The notes beneath the pieces are model-generated. The model made no database searches. It was given only the letters and a program-made list of their open reading frames with translations, and had not been told where the DNA came from. A DNA stretch of 39,445 nt from an uncultured Lentisphaerota bacterium (GTDB lineage: Bacteria; Verrucomicrobiota; Kiritimatiellia; RFP12; UBA1067): positions 1 to 39,445 of the forward strand of contig ONTV01000031.1 in the NCBI GenBank assembly GCA_900320855.1, in the 5' to 3' direction. The position numbers and the translations under genes are program-made. Below, piece by piece: positions 14,477-22,685 of the stretch. The stretch's first letter is position 1, and each line of letters begins with the position of its first letter.

Positions 14477-15859
14477 ATGCGGCAGATGTCGTTGATTGAA
14501 GGGGCCTTGGGGGGCGACGCGCCGGCGGCGCCCGAGCCGCTGGCCGCGCGGATGCGTCCGCGCGACCTCTCGGAGTTCGTCGGGCAAGAGCATCTCGTCG
14601 GCGAGGGGAAGATCCTCCGCCAGATGATCGAGCGCGACCAGGTGCCGTCCATGATTCTCTGGGGCCCGCCCGGCGTCGGCAAGACGACGCTCGCGAACGT
14701 GGTCGCGAACCTCACGAAGGCCGAGTTCGTCAACTACTCGGCCGTGACGAGCGGGATCAAGGAAATCAAGGAGATCATGGCGCGCGCCGAATCGGGCCGC
14801 CGCGTCGGCCTCCGCACCGTCCTCTTCGTGGATGAGATCCACCGCTTCAACAAGGCGCAGCAGGACGCGTTCCTGCCTTTCGTCGAGCAGGGCTCGATCG
14901 TCCTCATCGGCGCGACGACGGAGAATCCGAGCTTCGAGGTCAACTCGGCGCTCCTCTCGCGCTGCAAGGTGTTCGTCCTCAAGGGCCTGTCCGAGGCCGA
15001 CCTCGTCAAGCTCCTGCGCCGCGCGCTGACGAGCGCACGCGGCTTCGGCAAGCTGGACGTGCAGGCGAGCGACGGGACGCTCGCGAAGATCGCGGTCTAC
15101 GCGAACGGCGACGCGCGCAACGCGCTCGGCACGCTTGAGACGGCCGTCGCGAACGCGGCGTTCGACGCGGCGGGGCGGCCGACGATCACGGAGGACGTCC
15201 TTGCGCAGGTCGTGAGCCGCAAGGCGCTCCTCTACGACAAGAACGGCGAAGAGCATTACAACGTCATCTCGGCCCTGCACAAGTCGATGCGCAACTCCGA
15301 TCCGGACGCGGCCGTCTACTGGCTCGCGCGGATGCTGGAGGGCGGGGAAGACCCGCTCTACATCGCGCGGCGGTGCGTCCGTTTCGCGAGCGAGGACGTG
15401 GGGCTCGCCGACCCGAACGCGCTTCTCCTGGCGAACGCCGTCTGGGACGCCTGCCACAATCTCGGCGTGCCCGAGTGCGGCGTGCACCTGACGCAGATCG
15501 TCGTCTACCTTGCCCTGGCGCCGAAGTCGAACGCGATGGAGGAGGCGTACAACCGCGCGGCGGCGGACGCGCAGAAGATGATGGCCGAGCCGGTGCCGCT
15601 CCAGATCCGCAACGCGCCGACGCGACTCATGAAGAGCCTCGACTACGGCAAGGGCTATGTCTACGCGCACGACACGGACGAGAAGATTGCGCGGATGAGC
15701 TGCCTGCCGGACGCGCTCGCGGGCCGCCGCTACTACACGCCGGCGGGGCTTGGGCGCGAGGCGAACCTCAAGGCGCGCCTTGCCGCCGTGCGCGACTGGC
15801 GTGAAGGGCGCACGAACGTGCCGCCGTTCGCCTCGCCTGCCTATGCCGCCCGCGCCTGA
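14477..15859 (+). CDS. rarA: Replication-associated recombination protein A (RarA/MgsA AAA+ ATPase)
   Basis: The 460-residue clamp-loader-like AAA+ ATPase acts at stalled forks. The N-terminus has RMRPRDLSEFVGQEHLVGEG. Walker A is GPPGVGKTTLAN (about residues 59-70) and Walker B is LFVDEIHRFNKAQQD; sensor 1 is IGATTENPSFEVN with the arginine finger near LLSRCKVF. The C-terminal tetramerisation region has HYNVISALHKSMRNSDPDAA and RRCVRFASEDVGLADP. It is full length compared with E. coli RarA (447). It is monocistronic by promoter and downstream hairpin. Confidence 0.95.
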   Translation: MRQMSLIEGALGGDAPAAPEPLAARMRPRDLSEFVGQEHLVGEGKILRQMIERDQVPSMILWGPPGVGKTTLANVVANLTKAEFVNYSAVTSGIKEIKEIMARAESGRRVGLRTVLFVDEIHRFNKAQQDAFLPFVEQGSIVLIGATTENPSFEVNSALLSRCKVFVLKGLSEADLVKLLRRALTSARGFGKLDVQASDGTLAKIAVYANGDARNALGTLETAVANAAFDAAGRPTITEDVLAQVVSRKALLYDKNGEEHYNVISALHKSMRNSDPDAAVYWLARMLEGGEDPLYIARRCVRFASEDVGLADPNALLLANAVWDACHNLGVPECGVHLTQIVVYLALAPKSNAMEEAYNRAAADAQKMMAEPVPLQIRNAPTRLMKSLDYGKGYVYAHDTDEKIARMSCLPDALAGRRYYTPAGLGREANLKARLAAVRDWREGRTNVPPFASPAYAARA

Positions 15860-15869
15860 CGGGTCATCG

Positions 15870-15908
15870 GCCTTGCAGCCTCGCGCGACCCCCGCGAGGC
15901 CGCAGGGC
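15870..15908. other. Long GC-rich hairpin after rarA
   Basis: GCCTTGC-A-GCCTCGCG pairs with CGCGAGGC-C-GCAGGGC: 15 pairs including one G-T, one A-C mismatch and a 7-nt loop. It starts ten bases after the rarA stop. There is no following T tract, so it may protect a 3' end or act as a U-independent terminator. Confidence 0.7.
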
Positions 15909-15948
15909 TGTCGTCGCCGCGTGGGCGGTAGGCACACGGACGAATTTA

Positions 15949-15957
15949 TGGTATAAT
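15949..15957 (+). promoter_or_regulatory. Extended -10 promoter of the OstA-like gene, near-leaderless
   Basis: TGGTATAAT ends 10 nt before ATG 15968. No -35 or Shine-Dalgarno is visible. Confidence 0.7.
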
Positions 15958-15967
15958 TCGCGCCTGA

Positions 15968-16531
15968 ATGAAGCTTCGCCTTTTCCTTTCGTTTTCCGCC
16001 TGCATGGCTCTGCGGCTGTTGGCCGCCGAGTCCTTGCTGTCGGCGATGGATGCGGGCGAGGCAGCTCCCGCGAAGCCGGCGGCGACGCGCCTGGCGCGCA
16101 TCACGTCCGACTCGACGTACTACGACCGCAAGGAGGGGATGGCCGTCTTCACGGGGCATGTCCACGTCGACGACGAGCAGTACCAGATGCATGCGGACAA
16201 GGCGTACGTCTTCATGACGACGACGAATACGCTGAAGCGCATCGTCGCGATCGGGAACGTCGCGCTGACGAACGAGATGAAGCGCGCCTACGGGACGAAG
16301 GCGTCGTACTACAAGGGAAGCGGCATGGTCGTCCTCTATGGCGGCGACGGCCAGAATGCGGAGATCGTTGATGCGTCGAAGGGCCAGAACCAGACGCTGC
16401 GCGGCACGAAGATCAAGTTCTGGATCGACTCCGAGCAGGCGGAGGTCCTCGATGCGACGATCGTTGCGCCGGTTTCGGGCGGTGGCTCGACGGGGCTGGG
16501 CGACGTCATTCGCGGGGGGCTGGGGCGCTGA
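15968..16531 (+). CDS. LptA/OstA-like periplasmic protein
   Basis: The 187-residue secreted protein has a signal peptide (cleavage likely after LLAA near residue 19) and an OstA-type beta-jellyroll. The repeats are ITSDSTYYDRKEGMAVFTGHVHVDD, MHADKAYVFM, LKRIVAIGNVALTNEMKRAYGTKASYY, MVVLYGG and LRGTKIKFWIDSEQAEV, the usual pattern of LptA, LptC and LptD N-domains. It probably takes part in lipopolysaccharide transfer across the periplasm. No lptB, lptC or kdsC neighbour is present, which is unusual for lptA, so a divergent OstA paralogue is possible. A separate promoter starts the next gene. Confidence 0.75.
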   Translation: MKLRLFLSFSACMALRLLAAESLLSAMDAGEAAPAKPAATRLARITSDSTYYDRKEGMAVFTGHVHVDDEQYQMHADKAYVFMTTTNTLKRIVAIGNVALTNEMKRAYGTKASYYKGSGMVVLYGGDGQNAEIVDASKGQNQTLRGTKIKFWIDSEQAEVLDATIVAPVSGGGSTGLGDVIRGGLGR

Positions 16532-16545
16532 CGGGCGCGTGACTG

Positions 16546-16575
16546 TTGCAGAGCCGTGCGGCGAAATGCTATAAT
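16546..16575 (+). promoter_or_regulatory. Promoter of the beta-barrel gene
   Basis: TTGCAG (16546-16551), an 18-bp spacer, TATAAT (16570-16575) with TGC at 16567-16569. The A-rich leader of about 55 nt carries TAGGAG in front of ATG 16637. Confidence 0.75.
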
Positions 16576-16636
16576 GTGCGAAATCCTCAAAACAAGAGAT
16601 TCGGACCTCCAACCAAAACAAACCTATAGGAGTTGC

Positions 16637-17557
16637 ATGAAGAAGCTGATGGCCGCTGTGTGCGCGGTGTCGTTGTTGTCCGTTTTCGCTGAAGAAAAGA
16701 AGGGCGAGGCTGAGAAGGTCGAAACCGAGCAGTCGAGTTTCCTCACGGTCTGGGGCTTTGGAAACTACGGGCTCTATTCGGGCTATCAGCTCTATGGGTC
16801 GCTCGTGAACGACAACCCGACGCTTCAGGGCTACATCGACGCGAACGTCAGCATCGGCGACTTTGGCTACATCGGCGTCGGTCTCTGGTCGAATACGGAT
16901 CTGACGCCCCGCCGCCGCGACAACGATCTTGGCCAGGCGTTCAACGAGTACGATCCGAACGTCCACTTCGGGCGCACGTTCTGGTTTGACGAAGACAGGA
17001 CCTGGGGCCTCGACTGGCGTTCGACGGTCGTGTGGTTCTACTATCCGCCGAAGAACTACCATGGAGCGACGCATACCCACACGACATGGGACTTTGACCA
17101 CAGCCTCGCGCTCGTGAACCCCTACGTCGTGCCGTACGTCACGGTCGTGCGCGAATACTCGAAGGGCGCGAACCTCCTGATCTTTGGCCTCAAGAAGACG
17201 GTGGCCGTCGATGACGGGCTTTCGCTGACGCCGTACGTCGAGGGCATCTGGCGCGAGTCGCAGTACAACTGGTGCTTCCCGACGGCGTTCGACAACGAGG
17301 TCGGCGGCATCCGCCACGCCAATTCGGGCATTGCCACGATGAAGCTTGGCCTGGACGCCAACTACCAGATCAGCGAGCACTTCGGGCTCTTCGCGAAGGT
17401 CGCCTACTGCTGCGTCGTCGATCCGGATCTCCGCGACAACTGCGACGCGATCCGCTCGATGCCCTACAGCTGGTACAGCTACGGCTCGCGCAAGGACTTC
17501 GCGTGGGGGTGGCGTCGGCGTGACGTTCAACTTCTAAACGATTTCGTGCTTGGATGA
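16637..17557 (+). CDS. Outer-membrane beta-barrel protein with a frameshifted C-terminus
   Basis: As read, 306 residues: a signal peptide (MKKLMAAVCAVSLLSVFA), then alternating aromatic/polar strands typical of a small outer-membrane barrel (TVWGFGNYGLYSGYQLYGSL, STVVWFYYPPKNYHG, LTPYVEGIWRESQYNW, FGLFAKVAYCCVV). The function is not recognised. The final 14 residues are charged and unlike a barrel end. Removing one G from the G5 run at 17505-17509 gives AWGGVGVTFNF and stop 17535-17537, a textbook final strand ending in Phe as needed for Bam recognition. The sequence is therefore a frameshift mutant, a slippage site or a sequencing error. The ATG is set by TAGGAG; a longer open frame upstream runs through the promoter. 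Confidence 0.75.
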   Translation: MKKLMAAVCAVSLLSVFAEEKKGEAEKVETEQSSFLTVWGFGNYGLYSGYQLYGSLVNDNPTLQGYIDANVSIGDFGYIGVGLWSNTDLTPRRRDNDLGQAFNEYDPNVHFGRTFWFDEDRTWGLDWRSTVVWFYYPPKNYHGATHTHTTWDFDHSLALVNPYVVPYVTVVREYSKGANLLIFGLKKTVAVDDGLSLTPYVEGIWRESQYNWCFPTAFDNEVGGIRHANSGIATMKLGLDANYQISEHFGLFAKVAYCCVVDPDLRDNCDAIRSMPYSWYSYGSRKDFAWGWRRRDVQLLNDFVLG

Positions 17558-17611
17558 AGAGGGCGGGTGCTTTCGCGTTCAGGTGCAAAAAAGAAAACAA
17601 GGAAAGATCAG

Positions 17612-17962
17612 ATGGAAATCTATGTTGGTAACCTCGCGTACGCGACGACCGACGACGGCCTGAAGGCGGCGTTTGCGCCATTCGGCGAAGTTACCGCCGT
17701 TCGCGTTGTCACCGATCGCATGACCGGTCGCAGCAAGGGATTCGGCTTCGTCACGATGCCCGACGCCGCTCAGGCGCAGGCTGCGATTGACGCGCTGAAC
17801 GGACATGAGCTCGACGGGCGCACCGTGCGCGTCAACGAGTCGCAGCCCAAGCCCCGCGAAGAGCGCGAGGGCGGCTTCCGCGGCGGTCGCGGCGGCTTCG
17901 GCGGTGGCCGTGGCGGCTTCCGCGGCGGTGATCGCGGCCCGCGTCGCGAAACCCGCTGGTAA
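17612..17962 (+). CDS. RRM-type RNA-binding protein with Gly/Arg-rich tail
   Basis: The 116-residue protein has a single RNA-recognition motif with RNP2 IYVGNL (residues 3-8) and RNP1 KGFGFVTM (about 43-50). Its tail of RGG/GGF repeats resembles cyanobacterial and PVC cold-inducible glycine-rich RNA-binding proteins. A role in cold response or RNA chaperoning is likely from family knowledge. The A-rich leader includes AAGGAAAG at a suitable distance. No promoter is visible in the 54 bp upstream, so it may be transcribed from the barrel promoter. A strong terminator follows. Confidence 0.92.
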   Translation: MEIYVGNLAYATTDDGLKAAFAPFGEVTAVRVVTDRMTGRSKGFGFVTMPDAAQAQAAIDALNGHELDGRTVRVNESQPKPREEREGGFRGGRGGFGGGRGGFRGGDRGPRRETRW

Positions 17963-17989
17963 TCGAGAGATTGCCATCCAAGCGAAAGG

Positions 17990-18016
17990 GGCACGGCCAG
18001 TCGGCCGTGCCTTTTT
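17990..18016 (+). terminator. Intrinsic terminator after the RRM gene
   Basis: GGCACGGCC (17990-17998), loop AGTC, GGCCGTGCC (18003-18011), then TTTTT: a perfect 9-bp stem with a U tract. Confidence 0.92.
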
Positions 18017-18027
18017 GCCTCGCCGCT

Positions 18028-18056
18028 TTGCAAGGTCGGCGGAAGTCTGCTATACT
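18028..18056 (+). promoter_or_regulatory. Promoter of the GspE/PilB gene
   Basis: TTGCAA (18028-18033), a 17-bp spacer, TATACT (18051-18056) with TGC at 18048-18050. The leader to ATG 18146 would be about 83 nt and GC-rich. Confidence 0.72.
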
Positions 18057-18145
18057 ACGCACAATACGGGCAGGTGCGCTTTGGCGCTGGTCTGGCGGCG
18101 GGTGCCGCCGGGACGCGGAGCGGCACGGCCACCGGGACTAGACAG

Positions 18146-19837
18146 ATGGATCAGATACTGCAGCTTCTCGTTCAGAACGGGTACATCGACGAGGCCGGCG
18201 CGAAGGACCTCCAGGACCTCGCGAAGACCGAGTCGAAGACGACGCGCCAGCTCGTCATCGACCAGGGCATCCTCGACGAGGATTCGCTCCTCGCCGCGAT
18301 GGCCGCCTACCAGGACACGGAGGCGATCGACCTCGGCGCGATGACGATCGACACCGAGGTGACGGAGGCGATCCCCGCCTCGACGGCGCGCATGTACAAC
18401 GTCTTCCCCGTCGCGGCGGACGAGTCGTCCGTCACGCTCGCGACGTTCGACCTCGTCGATCCGCGCATCTCCGACGAGATGCTCTTCACGCTTTCGAAGG
18501 AGGTTCGGTTCGTCTTCGCCCGCGAGAAGGACGTGATGGACCGCATCGCCCAGTACTACGGCGACGCGAACGCCTCGGTGGCCGACATGATCAAGTCGCT
18601 CGGCGAGGGCATGAGCGACGACGAGACGCTGGCGGCGGGCGCGAACGCGAACGACATCGCCTCGATGGAGTCGGCGGCGAACTCGAACGCGATCATCAAG
18701 TTCGTGAACCTCGTCCTCTACCAGGGCGTCGTCGACCACGCCGCCGACATCCACATCGAGCCGTTCGAGGACGACTTCAAGATCCGCTACCGCGTCGACG
18801 GCGCGCTCTACGCGATGAAGGCGCCGGACGTGAAGATGGCCCCGGCGATCATCTCGCGCGTGAAGATCCTCGCGGGCCTCAACATCGCCGAGCGCCGCGT
18901 GCCGCAGGACGGCCGCATCGCGCTCACGGTCGCGGGCCGTCCGGTCGACCTGCGCGTCTCGTGCCTGCCGACGGCGCACGGCGAGTCGGTCGTCATGCGA
19001 ATCCTCGACCAGACGACGACGTCGCTCGACCTCGAGAACGTCGGTCTCCCCGAGGACGTCTACGAGCAGATCACGATGGACATCGAGAAGCCGAACGGCA
19101 TCTTCATCGTGACCGGCCCGACCGGCTCGGGCAAGACGACGACGCTCTACTCCGTCCTCCGCCGCATCAACCAGATCGACACGAAGCTCCTGACGGCCGA
19201 GGAGCCGGTCGAGTACAACGTGGACGGCATCGTGCAGGTGCCGATCGACGCGCGCGCGGGCAACACGTTCGCGAAGGTGCTGCGCGCGTTCCTCCGCCAG
19301 GACCCGGACGTGATGATGATCGGCGAGATCCGCGACCTCGAGACGGCCGAGATCGCCGTTCAGGCGGCGCTGACGGGCCACTTCGTCTTCTCGACGCTGC
19401 ACACGAACGACGCGGCGGGCGCGGTGATGCGACTGGTGGACATGAACGTCGCGCCTTACCTCCTCTCCTCGACGCTGGAGGGCGTCCTCGGCCAGCGACT
19501 CGTCCGCACGTGCTGCAAGGAGTGCAAGCAGCCGTATGAGCCGGACGACGACACGCTTGAGCGCATCGAGATGACGCGCGACCAGATCGGCGGGCGTCCG
19601 TTCTACTACGGCAAGGGCTGCAAGACGTGCAACGGCACGGGCTACAAGGGCCGCAAGGGCGTCTTCGAGTATCTGCGGATGTCGAACCCGCTCCGCGAGC
19701 TCGTGAACAACAAGGCGCCGACCCTGATCATCCGCGAGAAGGCGCGCGAGCTGGGCATGCGCACGATGCGCGAAGACGGCATCCGCTCGATCCTCGACGG
19801 CTACACGACGGTCGACGAAGTCCTGCGCTACACGTGA
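18146..19837 (+). CDS. GspE/PulE/PilB-type secretion or pilus assembly ATPase
   Basis: The 563-residue hexameric ATPase powers type II secretion or type IV pilus extension at the inner membrane. It has an N-terminal MshEN-like domain (residues 1-150), and Walker A GPTGSGKTTTLYS with the Asp box (LTAEEPVEYNVDGIVQVPID) and Walker B region (DPDVMMIGEIRDLETAEIA) in the core. The zinc tetracysteine is CCKECKQPYE...CKTCNGTGYKGR. ATG 18146 starts a normal N-terminus (MDQILQLLVQNGYI); a GTG at 18074 would add 24 unlikely residues. No other gsp/pil core gene is adjacent, so the machine it serves is unknown. uxaA follows after 26 bp. Confidence 0.9.
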   Translation: MDQILQLLVQNGYIDEAGAKDLQDLAKTESKTTRQLVIDQGILDEDSLLAAMAAYQDTEAIDLGAMTIDTEVTEAIPASTARMYNVFPVAADESSVTLATFDLVDPRISDEMLFTLSKEVRFVFAREKDVMDRIAQYYGDANASVADMIKSLGEGMSDDETLAAGANANDIASMESAANSNAIIKFVNLVLYQGVVDHAADIHIEPFEDDFKIRYRVDGALYAMKAPDVKMAPAIISRVKILAGLNIAERRVPQDGRIALTVAGRPVDLRVSCLPTAHGESVVMRILDQTTTSLDLENVGLPEDVYEQITMDIEKPNGIFIVTGPTGSGKTTTLYSVLRRINQIDTKLLTAEEPVEYNVDGIVQVPIDARAGNTFAKVLRAFLRQDPDVMMIGEIRDLETAEIAVQAALTGHFVFSTLHTNDAAGAVMRLVDMNVAPYLLSSTLEGVLGQRLVRTCCKECKQPYEPDDDTLERIEMTRDQIGGRPFYYGKGCKTCNGTGYKGRKGVFEYLRMSNPLRELVNNKAPTLIIREKARELGMRTMREDGIRSILDGYTTVDEVLRYT

Positions 19838-19863
19838 CGCGGCTGCGGAGGGGGATCCCTTTC

Positions 19864-21297
19864 ATGGTCATTCATCCATCGGACAACGTGGAGGTCCGCG
19901 ACGACGGACACAAGTACGCGCGGCGCGACATCGCCGAAGGCGAGAACATCATCAAGTACGGCATGCCCATCGGGCACGCGACGCGGGCGATCGCGAAGGG
20001 CGAGCACGTCCACGTCGACAACGTGAAGACGAACCTCGGCGAAGTCCTCGAATACCGCTACGAGCCGTCGTTCGCCGACGTCCCGCGCGTTCCCGCGCCG
20101 ACGATCCGCGCCTACCGCCGTCCCGACGGGCGCATTGGCATCCGCAACGACCTCTGGGTCATTCCGCTCGTCGGCTGCGTGAACCGCCTTGCGGAACGGC
20201 TGGCCGCGCGCGTCGGTGGCCTCGCCCTCACGCATCCCTACGGTTGTTCGCAGATGGGCGAAGACCACGAGCGGACGGCGAACATGCTCGTGCAGTTCTG
20301 CCACCACCCGAACGCGGGCGGCGTCCTCGTCGTCGCGCTCGGTTGCGAGAACAACACGCTGGAGAGCTTTGCCGCACGTCTCGGCTACGACCCGAAGACC
20401 TTCGACGCCGCCTCCGGAACCTTCCAAACGCCCCAACCCCCAAACTCCCAAACTCCCAAACGCCCAAACATCCAGCCCCCTTTCAACATCCGTTTCCTCC
20501 GTGCGCAGGATCCGGGCGACGAGTTCGAGAAGGGACTGGCGCTGCTGGCGGAGCTGGACGCGGCGCGCCCGAAGACGCGCGAGGCGGTGTCGGCGTCCGA
20601 GCTCGTCGTGGGGCTCAAGTGCGGCGGGTCGGACGGCTTTTCGGGCCTCACGGCGAATCCGCTCGTCGGTCGGTTCTCCGACTGGCTCGCCGCGCGCGGC
20701 GGCTCGACGATCCTCACCGAGGTCCCCGAGATGTTCGGCGCGGAGACGCTGCTCATGAAGCGGTGCCGCACGCGCGACGTCTTCGACAAGTGCGTGAAGA
20801 TGATCAACGACTTCAAGGGCTACTACGCCGCGCACAACCAGGTCTGCTACGAGAACCCCTCGCCCGGCAACAAGGCGGGCGGCATCACGACGCTGGAGGA
20901 CAAGTCGCTCGGCTGCGTGCAGAAGGGCGGCTCGGCCCCGGTCGAGGACGTGCTGGGCTACGGCGAGACCGTGAAGCGCCACGGGCTTTCGCTCCTGACG
21001 GGCCCCGGCAACGACCTCGTCGCCTCCACGGTGCTGGCGGCGGCGGGCTGCCACCTCATCCTCTTCACGACGGGGCGCGGCACGCCGTTCGGCTGCGTCG
21101 TCCCGACGCTCAAGGTCGCGACGAACGACGCGCTCGCGGCGAAGAAGCCGAACTGGATCGACTGGAACGCGATGTCGAATCCCGACGTCGAGGCGTTCGC
21201 GCAGAAGGTGCTGGCGGTCGCGAGCGGCGAGAAGGCGAAGAACGAGGTCTGCGGCGCGCAGGGCATCGCGATCTTCAAGGACGGCGTGACGCTCTGA
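19864..21297 (+). CDS. uxaA: Altronate dehydratase UxaA, with in-frame repeat insertion
   Basis: The 477-residue enzyme dehydrates D-altronate to 2-keto-3-deoxygluconate in galacturonate catabolism. It has an N-terminal SAF domain (about residues 1-80, with IKYGMPIGHATRAI and GEHVHVDNV) and a UxaA catalytic domain with RPDGRIGIRNDLWVIPLVGCVN, HPYGCSQMGEDHERT and LKCGGSDGFSG. The later signatures NPSPGNKAGGITTLEDKS and GCHLILFTTGRGTPFG are also present. Residues about 188-203, rich in Pro, Gln, Thr and Asn, are encoded by CAAACTCC repeats and absent from typical UxaA; they lie in the linker before the FLRAQDPGDEFEKG segment. GGAGGGG precedes the ATG. uxaB follows 65 bp later. Confidence 0.93.
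   Translation: MVIHPSDNVEVRDDGHKYARRDIAEGENIIKYGMPIGHATRAIAKGEHVHVDNVKTNLGEVLEYRYEPSFADVPRVPAPTIRAYRRPDGRIGIRNDLWVIPLVGCVNRLAERLAARVGGLALTHPYGCSQMGEDHERTANMLVQFCHHPNAGGVLVVALGCENNTLESFAARLGYDPKTFDAASGTFQTPQPPNSQTPKRPNIQPPFNIRFLRAQDPGDEFEKGLALLAELDAARPKTREAVSASELVVGLKCGGSDGFSGLTANPLVGRFSDWLAARGGSTILTEVPEMFGAETLLMKRCRTRDVFDKCVKMINDFKGYYAAHNQVCYENPSPGNKAGGITTLEDKSLGCVQKGGSAPVEDVLGYGETVKRHGLSLLTGPGNDLVASTVLAAAGCHLILFTTGRGTPFGCVVPTLKVATNDALAAKKPNWIDWNAMSNPDVEAFAQKVLAVASGEKAKNEVCGAQGIAIFKDGVTL
20425..20472 (-). repeat. In-frame octamer array (GTTTGGGN family, reverse orientation) inside uxaA
   Basis: Six octamers on the + strand: CAAACGCC, CCAACCCC, CAAACTCC, CAAACTCC, CAAACGCC, CAAACATC. The reverse complement (GGAGTTTG, GGCGTTTG) is the family seen at 36314-36353. 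The 48-bp length preserves the reading frame. Confidence 0.88.
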
Positions 21298-21362
21298 CGG
21301 GCACTTCAAAGACTGACAAGAAAGTCAGGAAAAATACTCAAGGGAAAGCGAAGGAGAAGAAA

Positions 21363-22496
21363 ATGGAAACGAAGATTCTGCAGTTCGGGGAAGGGAACTT
21401 CCTGCGGTGCTTCGTCGACTGGATGGTTCAGCGGATGAACGACAAGGCCGGGTTTGACGGCGCCGTTCAGATCATCCAGCCCATCGGCGAGGCGCTGTCG
21501 GTGCCGTCGCAGATCCTGAATGCGCGCGGCGGCAAGTACCACACCTGCCTTCGGGGCATCAGCGGCGGACAGACGGTCGAGGAAATCGAGGAGATCACGT
21601 GCGTGAAGGGCGTCGATCTCGCGGCGAACGTCGAGGCGTACGCGACGGATCCGTCGATTCGCTTTGTCGTCTCCAACACGACGGAGGCCGGCATCCAGTA
21701 CGTGAAGGGCGTGGACACCTTCCCTGCGAAGATCGCGCGTCTCGTGGCGGCGCGTTGCCGCGCGAACCTGCCGGGCCTTGTCTTCCTGCCGTGCGAGCTC
21801 ATCGAGCACAATGGCGACAAGCTGAAGGAGTGCACGAAGAAGTACATCGACGATCCGGCCGTCTTGGCGTGGCTGGAGAAGGAATGCGTCTTCTGCTCGA
21901 CGCTCGTCGATCGCATCGTCGCCGGGCGGCCCGACCCCGCGTCGGCCGAACGCTATGCGCAGCAGCTCGGCGAGAAGGACGACGTGCTGGTCTGCGGCGA
22001 GCCGTTCCACTTCTTCGTCGTCGAGCTGCCCGCCGGCTTTGACCTTGAGGCGGAACTGCCGCTCAAGGCCGCCGGCATCAACGTCGTCTACACGCAGGAC
22101 ATGCAGCCCTACCGCACGCGCAAGGTTCGCTTCCTCAACGCGGCGCACACGACGCTCGTCTATCTCGGCCTTGAACGCGGCTTCACCGAGGTCGCGCAGT
22201 GCCTGGCGGACAAGGATCTCAACGCCTTCCTGCGCCAGGTGATCTTCGAGGAGATCTTCCCGACGGTCGATCTGCCGGAGGCCGAGAAGCGAGACTACGC
22301 CGAATCGGTTCTTGAGCGCTTCGCGAACCCCTTTGCCCATCACCAGCTTTCGTCCATCGCCCTCAACACGGCGGCGAAGTGGAAGGCGCGCTGCCTGCCG
22401 GTCGTGGCGGACTACTACCGTCTCTATGGCAAGATGCCCGAGGGCCTGCTGCTTGGCTACGACGCCATCGCCCGCCATTTCGACGCCGCGAAATAA
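21363..22496 (+). CDS. uxaB: Tagaturonate reductase (UxaB-like, mannitol dehydrogenase family)
   Basis: The 377-residue NAD-dependent polyol dehydrogenase would reduce D-tagaturonate to D-altronate, the step before UxaA. Its N-terminus ILQFGEGNFLRCFVDWM is characteristic. Further motifs are FVVSNTTEAGI, FLPCELIEHNGDKLKECTKKY, CSTLVDRIVAGRP, the catalytic-lysine segment YRTRKVRFLNAAHTTLVYLG, and a helical C-terminus (FANPFAHHQLSSIALNTAAKWKARCLPVV). It is about 100 residues shorter than E. coli UxaB (483), without visible truncation of core motifs. GGAG is well spaced before the ATG. The 65-bp gap from uxaA holds a weak 5-bp hairpin (21313-21328) and no clear promoter. Adjacent fructuronate reductase family members could be confused with it; the uxaA context favours UxaB. 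Confidence 0.88.
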   Translation: METKILQFGEGNFLRCFVDWMVQRMNDKAGFDGAVQIIQPIGEALSVPSQILNARGGKYHTCLRGISGGQTVEEIEEITCVKGVDLAANVEAYATDPSIRFVVSNTTEAGIQYVKGVDTFPAKIARLVAARCRANLPGLVFLPCELIEHNGDKLKECTKKYIDDPAVLAWLEKECVFCSTLVDRIVAGRPDPASAERYAQQLGEKDDVLVCGEPFHFFVVELPAGFDLEAELPLKAAGINVVYTQDMQPYRTRKVRFLNAAHTTLVYLGLERGFTEVAQCLADKDLNAFLRQVIFEEIFPTVDLPEAEKRDYAESVLERFANPFAHHQLSSIALNTAAKWKARCLPVVADYYRLYGKMPEGLLLGYDAIARHFDAAK

Positions 22497-22512
22497 GGCG
22501 AAACGCCCTTAT
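22493..22512 (+). terminator. Weak hairpin overlapping the uxaB stop
   Basis: ATAAGGCG, loop AAA, CGCCCTTAT pair with one bulged C; a short T run (TTTT) follows ten bases later. It may be a weak terminator or a 3'-end stabiliser. Confidence 0.35.
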
Positions 22513-22575
22513 CCCGGATTTTCTGACAGGGCAATGGCAGACAGGCTCCTTGTCCGCCGCTGCGGCGCGGGGAGC

Positions 22576-22594
22576 AGCTCGCTCCGAGCTTTTT
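22576..22594 (+). terminator. Short intrinsic terminator candidate
   Basis: AGCTCG, loop CTC, CGAGCT, then TTTT. It is positioned 80 bp after uxaB and could end the uxaAB transcript. Confidence 0.5.
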
Positions 22595-22631
22595 CGGGCA
22601 CACCACTGTAGCCATTTTGCTTCGCAAAACT

Positions 22632-22685
22632 CGCCTGTCGGCTCGGTGGATACCGCCTGTCGGCTCGGTGGATACCGCCGACAGG
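22632..22685. repeat. Two tandem 22-bp repeats bounded by inverted CCTGTCGG/CCGACAGG
   Basis: The unit CGCCTGTCGGCTCGGTGGAT-AC occurs at 22632-22653 and, identical, at 22654-22675. CCTGTCGG (22634-22641) recurs inverted as CCGACAGG (22678-22685), so the block can fold back on itself. Confidence 0.85.

Noticed and set aside
21313-21328. Attenuator between uxaA and uxaB
   Set aside because: The stem (CTGAC/GTCAG) is only 5 bp and is followed by A-rich sequence, not T-rich; too weak to call.
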